From assembly GCA_029204225.1 (NCBI GenBank), contig CM055097.1, positions 60,925,532 through 60,989,531 on the forward strand: a stretch of 64,000 nucleotides of DNA. The letters run 5' to 3'. Below the pieces are notes generated by a model, which had not been told where the DNA came from, did no database searches, and worked only from the letters and a program-made list of their open reading frames with translations. Source of the DNA: Diphasiastrum complanatum (lineage: Eukaryota; Streptophyta; Lycopodiopsida; Lycopodiales; Lycopodiaceae). The position numbers and the translations under genes were made by a program. Below, piece by piece: positions 1-12,372 of this stretch (its first letter is position 1; every line of letters starts with the position of its first letter).

Positions 1-1379
1 CTTTGATGTTAGATTCAAATAGTGAGTAGTCGATAGACTGTTGACGAATTGTCAAGTCGAGGGATTGTTGACTATCAAAGGGATTTGTCGATGTCATAAA
101 TACATGTATAGGGATAGTTGGTAACATATGCAGTGGCACTTAGATCAAACGATTAAAGTGAAATTGAAATTCCAACCTCTCTTTCCTTTGAATCCCTTCA
201 CCTGAAGTGGGCTTGACTTTTTTTAAAATCTAGTGGCTAGTCCAAATCCAACGGTGGAGCTCATTGCAAATATGACCATTGACCTATAAAAGTCTCGATC
301 TCACAATTACACTTCACTCGCTAATCTCGAAGCTTGCATACACTAGACACCTTGATGCGCTAAGTTGCTGGCACATTTGGACACGCACAACCGACACAAC
401 CCTCTCCTCCTCCTTTCTCCCTTGCTTGCTGGTTTTTCCAGCTACGACAGATCTGTAAAGTGAAACTTGTTCTCCTCTTTTATTCCATGGCAATCCATGA
501 CCTCTTGCAATTACTTCAACCTACTAGGATCCCCTAGCTCCACCTCTTTATTGATTGAAAAAAATATTGTATGTTAAAAAGTCCATTGATTTATGGTTCG
601 AAATTCTATCTGAGTTGAAAATAGAATTTTTAGACAAATATCCACCATGTTATAAGGTTTCTCTTGTAGATGCCTACTCCACTGAGGTGGCCTTGCTACT
701 TGTCATCTGTTGGAGCCAACGACATGCAAATTGGTGCGAGATTGGCTAAAAACAACTCGGTTTCATCAGGAAAGCTACACTTCACTTGAAAGAACCGAAA
801 ACCAGCAAATTACTCATATTCCGCCAAACCAATCCTGTAAACTCTCCTAGTTCTATGATATGAATTGAAGTGAAGCTCTATGCTCTCTATTCTTTAGAAC
901 TGACTTGATAGTCTGATTGACCAATTGTAACAACTCTTTGAATTCTCCAAAAATTCAGCTCCCGACTGTCTTAAAATTGTATCTCATCGTGAACCTAATA
1001 CCATGTCAACGATCAATATTGTAGTTTTCACTTGCAATCTAATAGTCTAATCATCAATTATGTTTACGATAGACAAAAATATATAGTGCACCACCACCCA
1101 AGCAACTCTCAAAAGTATGTATATATCACAAACAGAGAGAATGGTACATATATAGATAGCTTTTTTGGGGGTTACCATTGCATGTTAAAGTGGTCCATGT
1201 TATAGGACACGTGTTCCAACTCAGTATCTATACGTGCCATAAAGAAGTCACACACACTGTCACATAAGCAAAAAATTGAAAAACTACTAAAATCGAAAAT
1301 GTACATGAAACTAAGAATTAAACTGGGCTTACCCAATTTAACACTTACTCTCATCCACTTGTTCTTCCCACTAGTTCTC
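1..1379. other. No recognisable gene
   Basis: AT-rich sequence in which I can support no gene. Two short open frames (555-749 plus, 1172-1354 minus) have no family resemblance. The right part may be the decayed 3' end of the minus-strand copia element that follows, but I cannot find its 3' LTR. Confidence 0.5.
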
Positions 1380-1532
1380 TCATATTATTTTTTTCTTGGA
1401 CGAATACTTTGAAGGTCTCCTTGGAGTTCTCGGCCCTTCACCTTTCCTTGCACTTGACCTAGCTCCTCTCCATCAATGAGTTGAATAAGGTGCTGATGCA
1501 AAAGTGCTCTTTCAAGTTTGCAAGTCTTCCAC

Positions 1533-1871
1533 TCATGGAAGATCATATTTCCACAATTGACAACTTCTTTGGTGGAGAAAATGTAAATAATAAACTACCA
1601 TTATTTCTTTCGTTAAAGTATGATAGTCCTTGGTCCTTACATTGAAATGATCATGCACAAAGCAAGTGGACTCAAAGAATTTCAAGTACATTACATTGAA
1701 TGGTGTTTTGACTTTTATGACATCATTTTTTGAGCTATTACAAAAATAGTTAGCCAATGAAATCCCTTTATCAACAAAAATTGTAGATTGGAAAGCATTC
1801 AACTTCATTGTCTTATCATATCCACATAATTTACTAAACATCATGAATGTTGAAGATAAGAAAAAAGTCAC
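1533..1871 (-). pseudogene. copia integrase C-terminal fragment
   Basis: The translated minus strand (about residues 15-90 of the open stretch) resembles the region of copia integrase after the catalytic core: MKLNAF, then ANYFCNSS, KTPFNVMY and FFESTCFVHDHFN. Intact elements in this window have MRLNANLP, ANFLCNRWP, KTPFEALF and FGCICYFN at the same spacing. The catalytic D,D-35-E residues lie upstream and are lost here. It follows the gag/protease fragment in the expected order, so it belongs to the same decayed element. Confidence 0.6.
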
Positions 1872-2161
1872 TTCAAATATTCTAACACTATCAATGAAAA
1901 ATTCAAAGATAGTAGCATCTCCATCTTGTCACCCTTGCAAATTGCACACTTGAGTGAAGAGTTTGCATGAACTTTGATCACTTGGCCTTTTTTCTTGAGG
2001 ACCTTCTTGGGGCTCTTGGGTTTTAAGGTTGATCCTAAATATCTTCTTCTCTTTGATGCTCTTCCTCAATCCTAGCAAGATCACACTTTGACAAGGTCTC
2101 CACTTGAGTGATCTCCTCCTTTGACATGTTCACACTCTCAATAGCAACATTAGCATCCAAT

Positions 2162-2967
2162 TTAAACAATCTTCCATCCCTTTGCTATGCAATTATCACA
2201 CTTCAAAATGGAACAAACACCGTGCTTGAATTGGACATCCAAACCATTATCCATAAGTTGACCAACACTTAGAAAGTTTTTGGTGATTGATGGTACATAA
2301 AGCTTGATTCTCCTCCTTAGCATCCTTGCTTTGGTTCTTCTTTCTGCCTTTTCTTGAGAAATTTGCTTTCTCATCTCCATCATGCAAGGACAAATAACTC
2401 ATCCTACTCTTGGCATGTTGGACTCTGCACTCCTTGGCCACAAGCACACTATGTAGCTTTTCAATAGAAGGTAGACTATCTTGAATGACAAAACTTTGGA
2501 CCAAGTTGGAGTACTCATCTCCAATTCCATTTAGGATCACTTGAACAAGTTCATTATCATGAATCTTATCTCCTATTGAAGCAAGTTCTTTGTTGAGAGA
2601 TTTTATTCTTAGCACATATCCTTGTGCACTTTCATTACTTCTCCTCATCCTTTGCAAGGCTTGGTTTCTTAGCATAAGTACTCTTGAAGTGTTTTTGAAT
2701 TCATATATAGCTTTTAAATAATCCCAAGCTTCCTTAAATGCAAGTGGCAACTAACTTGAGAAAATCATTACTAACATTCATCTTCACACAATGTAATGCT
2801 AGTCTTGGCCTCTTCTTGTACTTCACCAATTCTCGTCCACCTAGAGGTTCATCCTCTTCATCTAGGACAAGATCATAGAGATCTTGGAGCACTAAGTGTG
2901 ACTCCATCCTCACTTTCCATTTTGAGTAGTTTGTAGAATTTAACGTCTCACTAGCTTTTGGCAACAA
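2162..2967 (-). pseudogene. copia gag (UBN2-type) and protease fragment, frameshifted
   Basis: The minus-strand reading starts with a copia Gag N-terminus (NSTNYSKWKVRME) and continues in a second frame through the conserved Gag core (KEAWDYL, TSRVLMLR, ELASIGD, ILNGI). A third frame carries the motif VPSITKNFLSVGQL, which in intact relatives lies just after the protease domain. At least two frameshifts separate these parts. The Cys-His zinc knuckle and the DSG protease active site seen in the intact relatives of this window are missing. In an active element Gag would build the virus-like particle and the protease would mature it; this copy can do neither. The assignment to copia gag is firm; exact breakpoints are not. 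Confidence 0.75.
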
Positions 2968-3942
2968 ATGACTCTCTTATATCCCTTCTTCTTGATGATC
3001 CAACAGGACTTGTAAAACCACTTTTAAGGACTTGTTCTCAACACCTATTAATTGGATTTGAAATCTCAATAATGGAATTGATCTTTGATGCTTTCTCTTT
3101 GATTTGCATTGAAAATCTCATCAAGATGACGTATAGAAAATTTATGAGGATCTTATCAATAATGGAACATTATATGCAGGTACAACAGCTCCCGGGTTTT
3201 GACAATCTACGAGTAAATTCTTTGCGAGTTTTATTTACAAACTTATTTCTAAAATTTCATTCCACGTGGTATGCTATCAGATATATAGGCTTTATATTTA
3301 ATCATTTTATATTATATAAAAACTAACTTTGATTATACCAATGGATTCTACATAAAAAATGGAGCACTTTTGCTTTTTGCACCATCTCAATCCGAGCAAT
3401 AGTAAGAAAGTTATGACAATTCAACGTTTTTTAGACTAGAAAACATTTTTCCCTTGGAACCTAAAAGGGGTAGCACGCCGGTGTGCTATCAATTTGAGTT
3501 AAAGACTAAAAGCTTAAACTGGTAAAATTAAAGTAATTAAGTTTCTGCATTCTCAATGATATAGCATACTATGTACAATTTGTAGACAACATAATTTGCA
3601 AACATATCTTTTAGCTAGTAAGAAAATAAACAACATGATAATGAAGTATACAAATAGATTTCACCCCCAAAAGTGAAGTAGAATAAATTTTAGAAACCTA
3701 AAAAACATGTAGCATGCCATGTACTATTAGTTTGACGTAATTTAAAAACACTAAACTTGCAAAATGTGAAACCCCACAGCTCCCCACATGTGTAAGAAGC
3801 ACACCTGCAGTCCACTTCCAAATATAGATCTCAAATTTTGAAGCAATCATTGAGTATAGACTCACCCTCTCAAAACTAGATTTAAGTATCAAACTTGCCA
3901 AATTTGGGCCTGGTTTTGATCAACAATTAAACTCTTGTATTT

Positions 3943-3955
3943 GGCTTTGATACCA
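3943..3955 (-). other. Primer-binding site of element 1
   Basis: Minus-strand TGGTATCAAAGCC differs by one base from the TGGTATCAGAGC primer site of plant copia elements, which pairs with the 3' end of initiator tRNA-Met. It directly abuts the LTR end (CTTTCAACA on the minus strand). Confidence 0.7.
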
Positions 3956-5384
3956 TGTTGAAAGTACAATGCTTAGGACCCTAAATGGATCTACAAAATA
4001 TCCTCAAGAGTGATTGGGTACTTGGTTAATCAATCTATTCAAAACTAGCACTCAAATCTTGATCTAAACAAGCAAGAACAATCAATTATTGATCAAAACA
4101 TTGTAGAACGACCCCGCACAGGGAGTGTACACAGTACAATATTGCCGTTGAAGAGAGCTTCGGGAGAAGAGCAGTCTTCTGAGAGTTCGGGGTCTACGGC
4201 AGGTTGTAGACGGAAAGTGAAGCAGTGGTGCACAGAGTCTAGCACATAGAAGACTGCTAAGCTTGAGACTGTGTGAGGATTTGGAGACAAGAGTTGTCGG
4301 CTGAATCATAACCTTAGCCAAACGGAATTCTGAAATTCCAAAGGGTAGATGCTTGGTATTTGCAATCAGTGTGCACCCGAACGGACACCGTTTGACGAAC
4401 GGTCTGAAGTATCAGATTACTTGCTATAGGACGACCTCTGAGCAAAAGGATTTTCTTGTTGAAGAGCTATATAGAGGCTACCAAGTGCCAAGAATGGTGT
4501 AGAAACCCTGGCTTAGGGCTTACAAATGTAAAAGTAATGGATCTTTCTCTGTAGACATGCATATTTGATGTTGTAAAAGTAGGCATGAGGGCGTCCTAAT
4601 TAGTTGAACAAGATCTCCAGTGGCCGTGAACAGTCACGTTGTAACTGAGAAGCTGGATCAGACTGCAGCCATAGCTTTGCAAACAAGAAGAATACTTGGA
4701 GAGGAGGTCGCGGCTGAGCTCGTGCGCCCAAACCGTTTTCATACTTAGCGTTTTGAAGTGAGCCAGCAACTGGAAGGGCTTCCATCAGTGCACAAAAGTG
4801 TGCAGGACCATCGGATTGCATGGCATCTGGATGGACGATGGAGATTAAATCTTTGTGGACCATTGGATCCGGATAAACCATTGGATTGGTTTAAAAAGAG
4901 TCATGAAGTGGGCTAAAGGGAGTTGAAGGGTAAACTGGCCTTCAACTTCACTAAAAATTTTCACTCTGAAGTGGGAGTTGGGTCTCTTCACAAGTGAAGT
5001 TTGAATTTTTTTCACTCTGACAAGTTAATAAAGGTTATTTTTACCTCATTTATCCGTTTTGACCCAAGCAAAGGGCTACGGACTCTAAACGAAGGGCACC
5101 TGGACTGTACCTACAATTACGGTACCGCAAAACAGAGTGATTGTAGCAGAGAAAGTGTTCGGAGTGTGCCAAAAGTGATTTCACCATTCCATTGGTCACG
5201 TAGTTGGGAGTTGGCGACAGAGTGCATTTCGGAAGGTGACGCCGGTTTGGCTTTCAATTTGACCGGAAAGCGGCGGGTGGCCTGGTAAGGGAAAAAGTGT
5301 AGTTCATTAATTTGACTTCTGACATCATAGTTGGCCTCGACATACTGCTTTTAGCCTACGATAGAAGTTTCAAGCAGTTTTGCG

Positions 5385-5942
5385 ATGACAAACATGGGAG
5401 AGTCCATTTTGAGTGAAAGTAGCAAATTGGACAGGATTTCCAACTATGCAATGTGGAAATTCAAAATGAAAAACATACTAATGGAGAAGGACGTGTGGGA
5501 TGTCGTCACAGGTGATGAAAGAAGACCGCCAAATGAAGACATCAAAGTGTTCGATAAGAAGGTGAGGAAAGCTTTGACCTTCATTAATTTGTCAATGAAG
5601 GATCACATCATTACCCACATTTGTGAGGCTGTTACACCCATATAGGCATGGGATGTGCTAAAGGAGCAGTTTGAGATGTCAAATCCGTCAAGAAACATGT
5701 TTCTGAAGTCAAAACTGAATAGAGCCTGCATGGAACAAGGAGAGCACATTCAGCCATACATGACCAGAATCAAGACAATGAGGGATGAACTGCACTCTAT
5801 TGGTGAGCACATACGTGATGTGGAGCTGGTGCACAATGCATTGTGCGGCATTGCAAAACCCTATTAGATGTTTGTGAGTGGAATAGCATCAAGAGAAAGA
5901 TTGCCAACCTTTGACGAGCTCATAGGAATCTTGATGCAGGAA
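5385..5942 (+). pseudogene. copia gag, two in-frame stops
   Basis: The frame opening at ATG 5385 has a copia Gag N-terminus (SNYAMWKFKMKNIL, WDVVTGDERRP) and the Gag core continues (AWDVLKEQF, MFLKSKL, TRIKTMRDELHSIGEHI). TAG at 5643-5645 and TAG at 5865-5867 interrupt what is otherwise one reading frame. The relative at 22,503 has a lysine codon where the first stop stands, which shows the stop is a mutation in this copy. The region ends where the RNase H tail begins. Function, if it were intact, would be particle assembly. Confidence 0.7.
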
Positions 5943-5947
5943 GAGCA

Positions 5948-6235
5948 ATGTGTAGTGCAGCACATGAAGCTATATGGTTGAGACAGATCTTGGAAGAAGT
6001 TGGCATGAAACAGAAAAATTCCACGACTATACATAGCAACAATCAGAGTGGCATTCAGCTAGCAAATAATCCAGTGTTCCATGCGAGAACCAAACACATT
6101 GAGATTCAGTATCACTTTATACGTGAGAGGCTGCCGAGTCGTGAAATTCATGTTGTTCATTGTAGTACGGAAGAACAACTAGCTGATATGTTCATTAAGC
6201 CACTTGTTAGAGAAAAGTTTAATAAGTTTAGATAA
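5948..6235 (+). pseudogene. copia RNase H C-terminal tail
   Basis: A 95-codon stretch with EAIWLRQILEEVGM, NNQSGIQLANNPVFHARTKH, YHFIRERL and ADMFIKPL, the standard end of copia RNase H, including the conserved N-P-x-x-H-x-R-x-K-H-I motif. The frame follows the gag remnant with nothing between, so a deletion of more than 3 kb joined gag to the extreme end of pol. The stop at 6233-6235 is in the place expected for a copia polyprotein. Confidence 0.75.
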
Positions 6236-6316
6236 GCTTTCTGTACTTAAAGTTTGTTGACTTTAAAGCTATGTATATCATTGTATAAAAAGTAGACTCT
6301 ACTTTAAGGGAGAGAG

Positions 6317-6584
6317 TTAGATTTAAAGTAGAATCATTGTGTTACTGTACTGTGGGTCCTATCAGTCGATAAGGATCAATTGGCCTCGCCACGAGGCGAG
6401 TCGACGGGACAAATGTCCACAACGGCAACCTGGGTCATGCATGGGTTGCCTAGGTAAAGAACTATATGTACAGTGTAATTTCATTTTGAGAAACACAGTT
6501 GCTACGTGAGCTTGGTGTGGAGAGTGTTTTCTGTCTGTGTTACTATGTAGCATGATCTGTGTTCCTGTTCGAAGCAAATTCTAA
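6317..6584 (+). repeat. 3' LTR, TTAG...CTAA family
   Basis: A 268-bp unit beginning TTAGATTTAAAG and ending GCAAATTCTAA, preceded by a polypurine run. It matches the 5' LTR at 20,931-21,199 and the solo LTR at 35,820-36,089 along its length. The ends are inverted repeats (TTAGAATT / AATTCTAA in the better copies) and not the usual TG...CA. Confidence 0.8.
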
Positions 6585-8017
6585 GTTGATAATATAAAGG
6601 AGATCCTTTCTATGGTTGGTTGAGCAGGTCCAGCACATGTTTAGGGACCTAATTAGCATTAGGGTTTTCTACTCTTGTGAAATTGACCTAACCATTAGGT
6701 CTACCAAATTTGGTAGTATTACCAACAAATTAGAAGGAGGTTAATGAGCTTGATGAACTAAATGAAATATACTTCTTTTAATTTAAAATCACAATTTAAT
6801 ATCTTTTATATTTTTCAATGCTATTTATTTGAGAGTTATTAATACATTGCTTTTTATATCTAGTTCTTTGAGACTATGCTTTTTTTATGCTACAATAACA
6901 TCAAATTTTTTATTCTATTTATTTTTATAAAGAAATTGCAAAAACAATAGCAATATTTAAGACTGCTCTTGCAAATAATACTATCAAAATAATTTGTAAA
7001 GGAGCTAATGCAAATTGTTAAATGGATTGTAAACATATTGATGAGATATAGCTATTTGCTAATGTAATTGCTCAATTGTCACCTGTTGTACATGATTAAT
7101 TCCACTAATGTGCTTATCATGGACATTTTTAAGATTTTAAAGTGTTTTAAGTTTTAAATATGTGTTAATACAAATGTTTTAAAGTAATAGTTATTTTTAA
7201 AAATCATAATTTATATATTTTGTACCATATTACAATACTCATTTTTCAATATTTTAAATCTTTCGAAATAAAATAAAATTTTCATGTCACAAATATTTAT
7301 ATCTGAGCAAACTATATAATTTTTAAGTTTTCAAAATATTTATTCAAAATAGATGTGAGAGAAGTTGCTCTATATTTGGAATGGATATGTTGAGCTTGTT
7401 AGATGACTCTAAGAGCAGAATTTTTAGATTTGTGTGCTAAATTTGATTAGTACAAAGAAATCTAGCTTTCCACCAAAAAGGAGGGTAATCCGTGTTCCAC
7501 TTGGTGGAAAGAAAGTGATTTTTTTTTTTCAGTTGAGTAAAAAAGAGAAGTAGAAAATTCTACATAGGTTTCAAAGAACCACTTGGAGCTGCAAATATTA
7601 GAAGAGAAACTGTAAAGTTTGCTTTGGTCAAAGTGGGAGGAATAGGTAAGGAAATTATCTTCAAGAACAGAACTTTTCTAAGTTAGTCGAGATTGTGTAG
7701 TATTTGTGTGGTCGTTTGATGTCCATGTAGATGATAAGATATTGTTGACAATTTTCTTAGCTTTGTGTTTGTACAATAATATAACTAGTAGTATTTGAAA
7801 GGCCTAGTGTTCAAACCAATATTGATCTACATAAATAAATCTATCAAAAGAGATTCATGTTACAAATTAATATTATTGTTATGTATCAAATTATCTTGTC
7901 GAAATGTCTCTCAAAGAATTGCATATGTATGGAGGCAAAGGTGGAATAGCTTCATGTTGGTACTGCCTCTTCTCTTGATTTGCTAGTTTCAAAACTATCA
8001 TAACACAATGTACATCA
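6585..8017. other. AT-rich spacer, no gene recognised
   Basis: Very AT-rich sequence with short open frames only. The single structured feature is the inverted repeat at 7466-7511. Confidence 0.5.
7466..7511. repeat. Perfect inverted repeat, 11-bp arms
   Basis: CTTTCCACCAA at 7466-7476 and its exact reverse complement TTGGTGGAAAG at 7501-7511, with 24 bases between. It could form a hairpin. I see no element ends or gene around it. Confidence 0.6.
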
Positions 8018-8661
8018 TGTGAAAGATTCAACTAATTTGATCATATTTGCTATATTTCCATATTTGGCAAATTGAGGCCAACTTTGTTTTAGACTTAGAG
8101 TTTGACTTTTCAAAGCTCATTAGTCTAAATTTCATTTGAATAAACAATTTTTGAAAGTGTGGGAAAGTTAGGAGGCGAGTTTGAGTAGATTCAAATTTGA
8201 ATGTTGGATACTTTAAATCTAGACCCAAAAATAGTAGGGTTGGCATTTTGGTGGGAAAGCCAAGTGGCCAAATAGGGTTTGAACCTACTATAAAAGGATG
8301 TAACACATGAAGAGACATATCTTCTCTCTTCTCTATCTCATTTCATGCTTATACATGGTTCTCTTGGGTTCTACTATCCATTGGTGCACTATACTTGTGA
8401 TTGCATGCAATTATATTGTAGAATGATCTATGTTTGTTATTTTTGATCCACACGTGTGAAATACAGTAGCTGCTGGTTTTCTATGGATGGCAACAGTACT
8501 TTATCATTTGATTCATGTCTGATCAAGTTCTATTAGAGGTTGCATCTCATTTTGTGTGTAGATGCTGATTTTTCTACATTGGTGACATTGGTAGAGTATC
8601 TTCTTTTGTAACCCAAGATCTTTTTGTGGGTTGGATCATCAATGATCTGAAATCCTTCACA
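8018..8661 (+). repeat. 5' LTR of element 3
   Basis: Begins TGTGAAAGATTC and ends CCTTCACA, so the ends are the inverted repeat TGTGAA/TTCACA. The last base is followed directly by TGGTATCAGAGC. It contains a TATAAAAGG box at 8290-8298 that is well placed to be the promoter. Confidence 0.9.
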
Positions 8662-8673
8662 TGGTATCAGAGC
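8662..8673 (+). other. Primer-binding site of element 3
   Basis: TGGTATCAGAGC directly after the LTR, the standard site complementary to initiator tRNA-Met in plant copia elements. Confidence 0.9.
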
Positions 8674-9262
8674 TTGTGTTTCAGGTTATGAAGGAGGAAA
8701 TCATATCTATCAATGATTTGGTGAAGATATCAAGGCTAGAGCATGCTAGAGAGGATTCTACACCAAAATCGAGTTTTTTTGCTTTTGTAGATTGGATCTT
8801 TTGCAAATCAAAACCCTATATAGGTCTATAAACTTGATCAATTCCGATTTTTGATTTTACATACTGGATTTGGCTGATTTTTGGATCATTGGATCAGCCT
8901 AAGTGGTGTCTAATAGATTGCATATCAAATTTTCAGCATTTGCATGTAGATTTAGAATAGTCAATTTTTTGTGATTTTGTCAAGACCCTAATTTTGATTG
9001 GATCTCTAGATAGTGAGGTTGTTGGACTTCATTTGAGTGTGTTTCAATCTTAGGAAGTAGCAAAAGTCATTAGATTGAGGATAGATCATAGGTTGATCAA
9101 GATTCCATGATTCCATGTGTTGATTTGCTTGGTATAAGTGTTAGAAGAGAATTTTTGAGATAGTTTCAAATCTTTGTAATTTCTTTTGAAAACATTTGTT
9201 GTTGCTCAAAGGAGTGCTTTGTGCATTGAAACAGGTTGAAAAAGAAGATCAGGTCATTGTAC

Positions 9263-12200
9263 ATGGCAACCTCAATCAAAGTCATGTTGGAAGCCAATGA
9301 TAGGCTTACCTCAAGTAACTATTCATTGTGGAAAGTGAGGATGGAATCACTTTTTGAGATGAATGATGTTTTGGATATTGTTGTAGTTTTGGAGGAGAGA
9401 CCAAAAATACAACAAGATCAAGTGAGGTATGATAAGAGGGCCAAGAAGGATCTACACATTATCAAGATGAATGTTACCAATGAGCTTCTCAAGAAAGTTG
9501 GTAAGTGTACTTCATCTAAGGAGGCTTGGGATTCATTGAAGAAGCTTTATGAAACCAAGTCTACTTCTAGAGTGTTGACTCTAAGAGCGGCAAATCTTTT
9601 CTTGTTTGCAAAAGAATGAAAAAAGTCCAAGTACTTTTGTTTTGAGGATGAAAGCATTGAATGATGAGTTGGCTTGCATTGATGAGAGCATTAAGGAAGG
9701 AGCGCTTGTACAAGTGGTTCTTAATGGTTTGTTGGATGCTCATGCTAACATTATTCAAAGTATTGCTATTCAAAAGACTATACCAAGTTTGATGGATCTT
9801 CAAGAGATCTTGATCAATGAAGAATATAGGCTTCAAGCAAGAGGTGGATCTACATTGACACCTCAAGAGGATGCTATATAGGTCTACAAAGGGAAAATTC
9901 AAGGGAAAAACCCAAAGTAAGTGGTCTAAAGGGCAAGATCAAGTGGATGCTTCTTCAAGTGGCAAAAAGAAGGATAGATAAAAGCTCAAGTGCTTCTATT
10001 GTGGCATCAAAGGACACTTTGCAAATGAGTGCTACAAGAAGAAGAGAGATCAAGGTGACAAGCAAGGTAATCTTACTCTTGATGAGGATGGTTTGGATGT
10101 TCAAGATGCAAATGATGATGCTTTTGTGATGTCTTCATGTATGCTTGCTAATGATGGAGATCTAGATCCTTGGTGGATTGATAGTGGAGCAAGTTCACAC
10201 ATGAATTTTCACAAAGATTACTTCACTTCTTTGCCGGCATATGGAGATGACAAGAGGGTGATCTACAAGGCCAATGATGGTGAGTGTGCAATCAAAGGGA
10301 TTGGCACAATTCCTATTTCTCTCTCTACAAATAGGAATTTTCATTTGGAGGGTGTCTTGTTTATTCCATCTATTACCAAGAATTTGCTTAGTGTGAGTCA
10401 AATGCTAAGTAAAGGCCTCAAGGTTGAGTTTGATGGAGATGCTTATATGATAAAAAGGAAGGATGTCTTGATTGGAAAAGGTAAAAGGCAAGGGAAGTTG
10501 TTCAAACTAGATGCTTGTGTTATTGCTAACCAAGTTGGATGTGTTGCAAGAGAGCAAATACCTATTTAAGATGTTTGGCATAAAAGGATGGGACACCTCA
10601 ACTTCAAGCCATTGGAGGTAATGGTTAGAAAGAAGGTTGTGATAGGTCTTCCAAGTTTCTTAAGTGGCATCAGTGATGTTTATGAGTCTTGTGCTTTGTC
10701 AAAGTCACATAGACTACCTTATACTATATCTACATCTAGATCTACAAAGCCTTTTCAACTTGTACATTTGGATATTCATGGATTTACTACAATTAGCAAT
10801 AGTGGAGCTAACTTTATATGTAACATTCATTGATGATTTTAGTAGATTTTGTTGGATCTATCTACTAAAGAGCAAGGATGAAGTGCATGATGTCTTTATC
10901 AAGTTCAAGAATGCAAGGGAGAACCAATTTTCACAAGGATCAAGTTCTTAAGGAGTGACAATGGTGGTGAGTACATATCTACCAAGTTCAAGAGGGAGTA
11001 TACAACATCAAGGACCCCAGAACAAAATGGAGTGGCTGAAAGGAAGAATGGGACTTTATGTGAAATTGTTAAGGCCATAGGTTAAGTGATAATCTTGACA
11101 AACCATTTTGGGATCAAGCTCTATTCTGTGCCAATTTCTTGTGCAATAGGTGGCCGAGTGCTATTTTGGATGGGAGCACACCTTTTGAGATTCTATTCAA
11201 GAGGAGGCCGAGTGTCAACTTTCTAAGAACCTTCGGATGCACATGCTATGTCAACATTACTCTTGATGATAGGACCAAGGGGGGTCCATCTTCAAGAAGA
11301 GGTATTTTTGTTGGATTAGTGAGGTGAGCAAAGCCTACAAGATTTACATTCCTTCTACTAACAAAGTGATTGTTGGTAGAGATGTCATCTTTGATGAGGG
11401 GAACATTCCAAAAGTGTCTTCAAGCATGATTGATAAGGGTGTGGATGGATCTAACATTATTGATGTTGATGTAAAGGATCCTACTTTAGATGGTGATGAT
11501 GATGGACCTTCATCAAGTCAAAAGCCAAGGAGAACATCAAGGGAAAGACAAGTACCTTCAAGACTCACATATGATGAAAAGGATAAGCAAGTAGTTTCAA
11601 GAAATTATGTTGCTTTCCTAACCTCTTTTGATGAACCTACAAGTGTAGGTGAAGCAAGGAAAGAAGAGGAGTGGATCCAAGCAATGGATCTTGAGTATCA
11701 AGCTCTTATGAAGAATGGAACATGGAGATTGGTGGAGTTACCTAAGGACAAGAAAGCTATTGAATGCAAATGGATCTTCAAGGTGAAGACAAACCAAGAT
11801 GGATCTATCAACAAGTACAAGGCAAGGTTAGTGCAAAAGGATATGCTCAACAACAAGGGATTGACTATGATGAGACCTTTGCACCCGTGGCAAAGATGGT
11901 AAGCATTCGAGTCATCATCTCACTTGCTACACTTTATGGATGAGATATATGGCAAATGGACATTTCAAATGCATTATTGAATGGTGATCTTGAGGAGGAA
12001 GTGTACATGGAGCAACCCGAGAGCTACACACATCAACAAAGCCAAATCATGTGTGTCTACTACAAAAGAGTTTGTATGGCCTTAAGAAAGCACCAAGGAG
12101 TTAGTATGCTAAGCTTAACACTTTTTTACTCTCTCAAGGCTTTGTTATGAGTGAGAATGATCATTCACTTTATTATAGGTTTGCTGGAAATGATTTTACC

Positions 12201-12368
12201 ATCTTGCTAATCTATGTGGATGATATCATATTGAGTGGTGGAGAAAATCAAGTGTTTGAGGATATCAAGAGTGCCTTTAAGAAGGAGTTTGAGGTGCATG
12301 ATCTTGGCAACTTGCATTACATTTTGGGAATAGAAGTCATTAGATCTTCTCAATCTACTTTCATTTGA
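9263..12368 (+). pseudogene. copia gag-pol polyprotein, many frameshifts
   Basis: The coding region begins at ATG 9263 (MATSIKVML) and carries, in order but in changing frames: Gag core (SLWKVRMES, TSRVLTLR, ELACIDE), a zinc knuckle around 9990-10,035 in a frame that is not the longest one, protease DPWWIDSGASSH at about 10,170, the HKRMGHLN pre-integrase motif at about 10,580, integrase (FIDDFSRF, EQNGVAERKN), the reverse transcriptase start (GTWRLVELP) and the YVDD box at about 12,218. A deletion removed part of integrase near 10,940-10,990, including much of the region around the second catalytic Asp. It ends at TGA 12,366-12,368 inside reverse transcriptase. No functional polyprotein can be made. 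Confidence 0.85.
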
Positions 12369-12372
12369 GAGC

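Larger units (their letters stand above)
1380..4107 (-). mobile_element. Decayed Ty1/copia element, minus strand (element 1)
   Basis: Read on the minus strand, this runs from an LTR end at 3956-4107, through a primer-binding site at 3943-3955, a leader of about 1 kb (3942-2968), a gag gene (2967-2247), a piece of protease (2383-2162), a piece of integrase (1871-1533) and a linker near 1500-1380. Frameshifts and deletions separate all coding parts, and the zinc knuckle is gone. The LTR keeps only its last part, ending in CTTTCAACA next to the primer site. At 4108 it gives way to the leader of another copia family, so the two elements are joined or nested. No 3' LTR was found. The element is old and dead. 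Confidence 0.75.
4108..6584 (+). mobile_element. Deletion derivative of a TTAG...CTAA copia family (element 2)
   Basis: The first 1.3 kb (4108-5384) matches the untranslated leader of the related element at 21,200-22,502: both carry GGAGTGTACACAGTAC, then GAGAGCTTCGGGAGAA. A gag region (5385-5942) follows and passes directly into the last part of RNase H (5948-6235), so protease, integrase, reverse transcriptase and most of RNase H are missing. After a purine run (AAGGGAGAGAG) comes a 268-bp 3' LTR. The 5' LTR and primer site are absent; the left end joins the LTR remnant of element 1. Such an internally deleted copy could only move with proteins from a complete relative. Confidence 0.75.
8018..12372 (+). 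mobile_element. copia element with 5' LTR, 3' end lost (element 3)
   Basis: A 644-bp 5' LTR (8018-8661), a primer site (8662-8673), a leader of about 590 bp, and a broken gag-pol (9263-12,368). The sequence stops inside reverse transcriptase at about 12,370, shortly after the YVDD motif, and there is no 3' LTR. The family is the same as elements 4 and 6 (LTRs beginning TGTGAAAG and ending CCTTCACA or similar). Confidence 0.85.
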
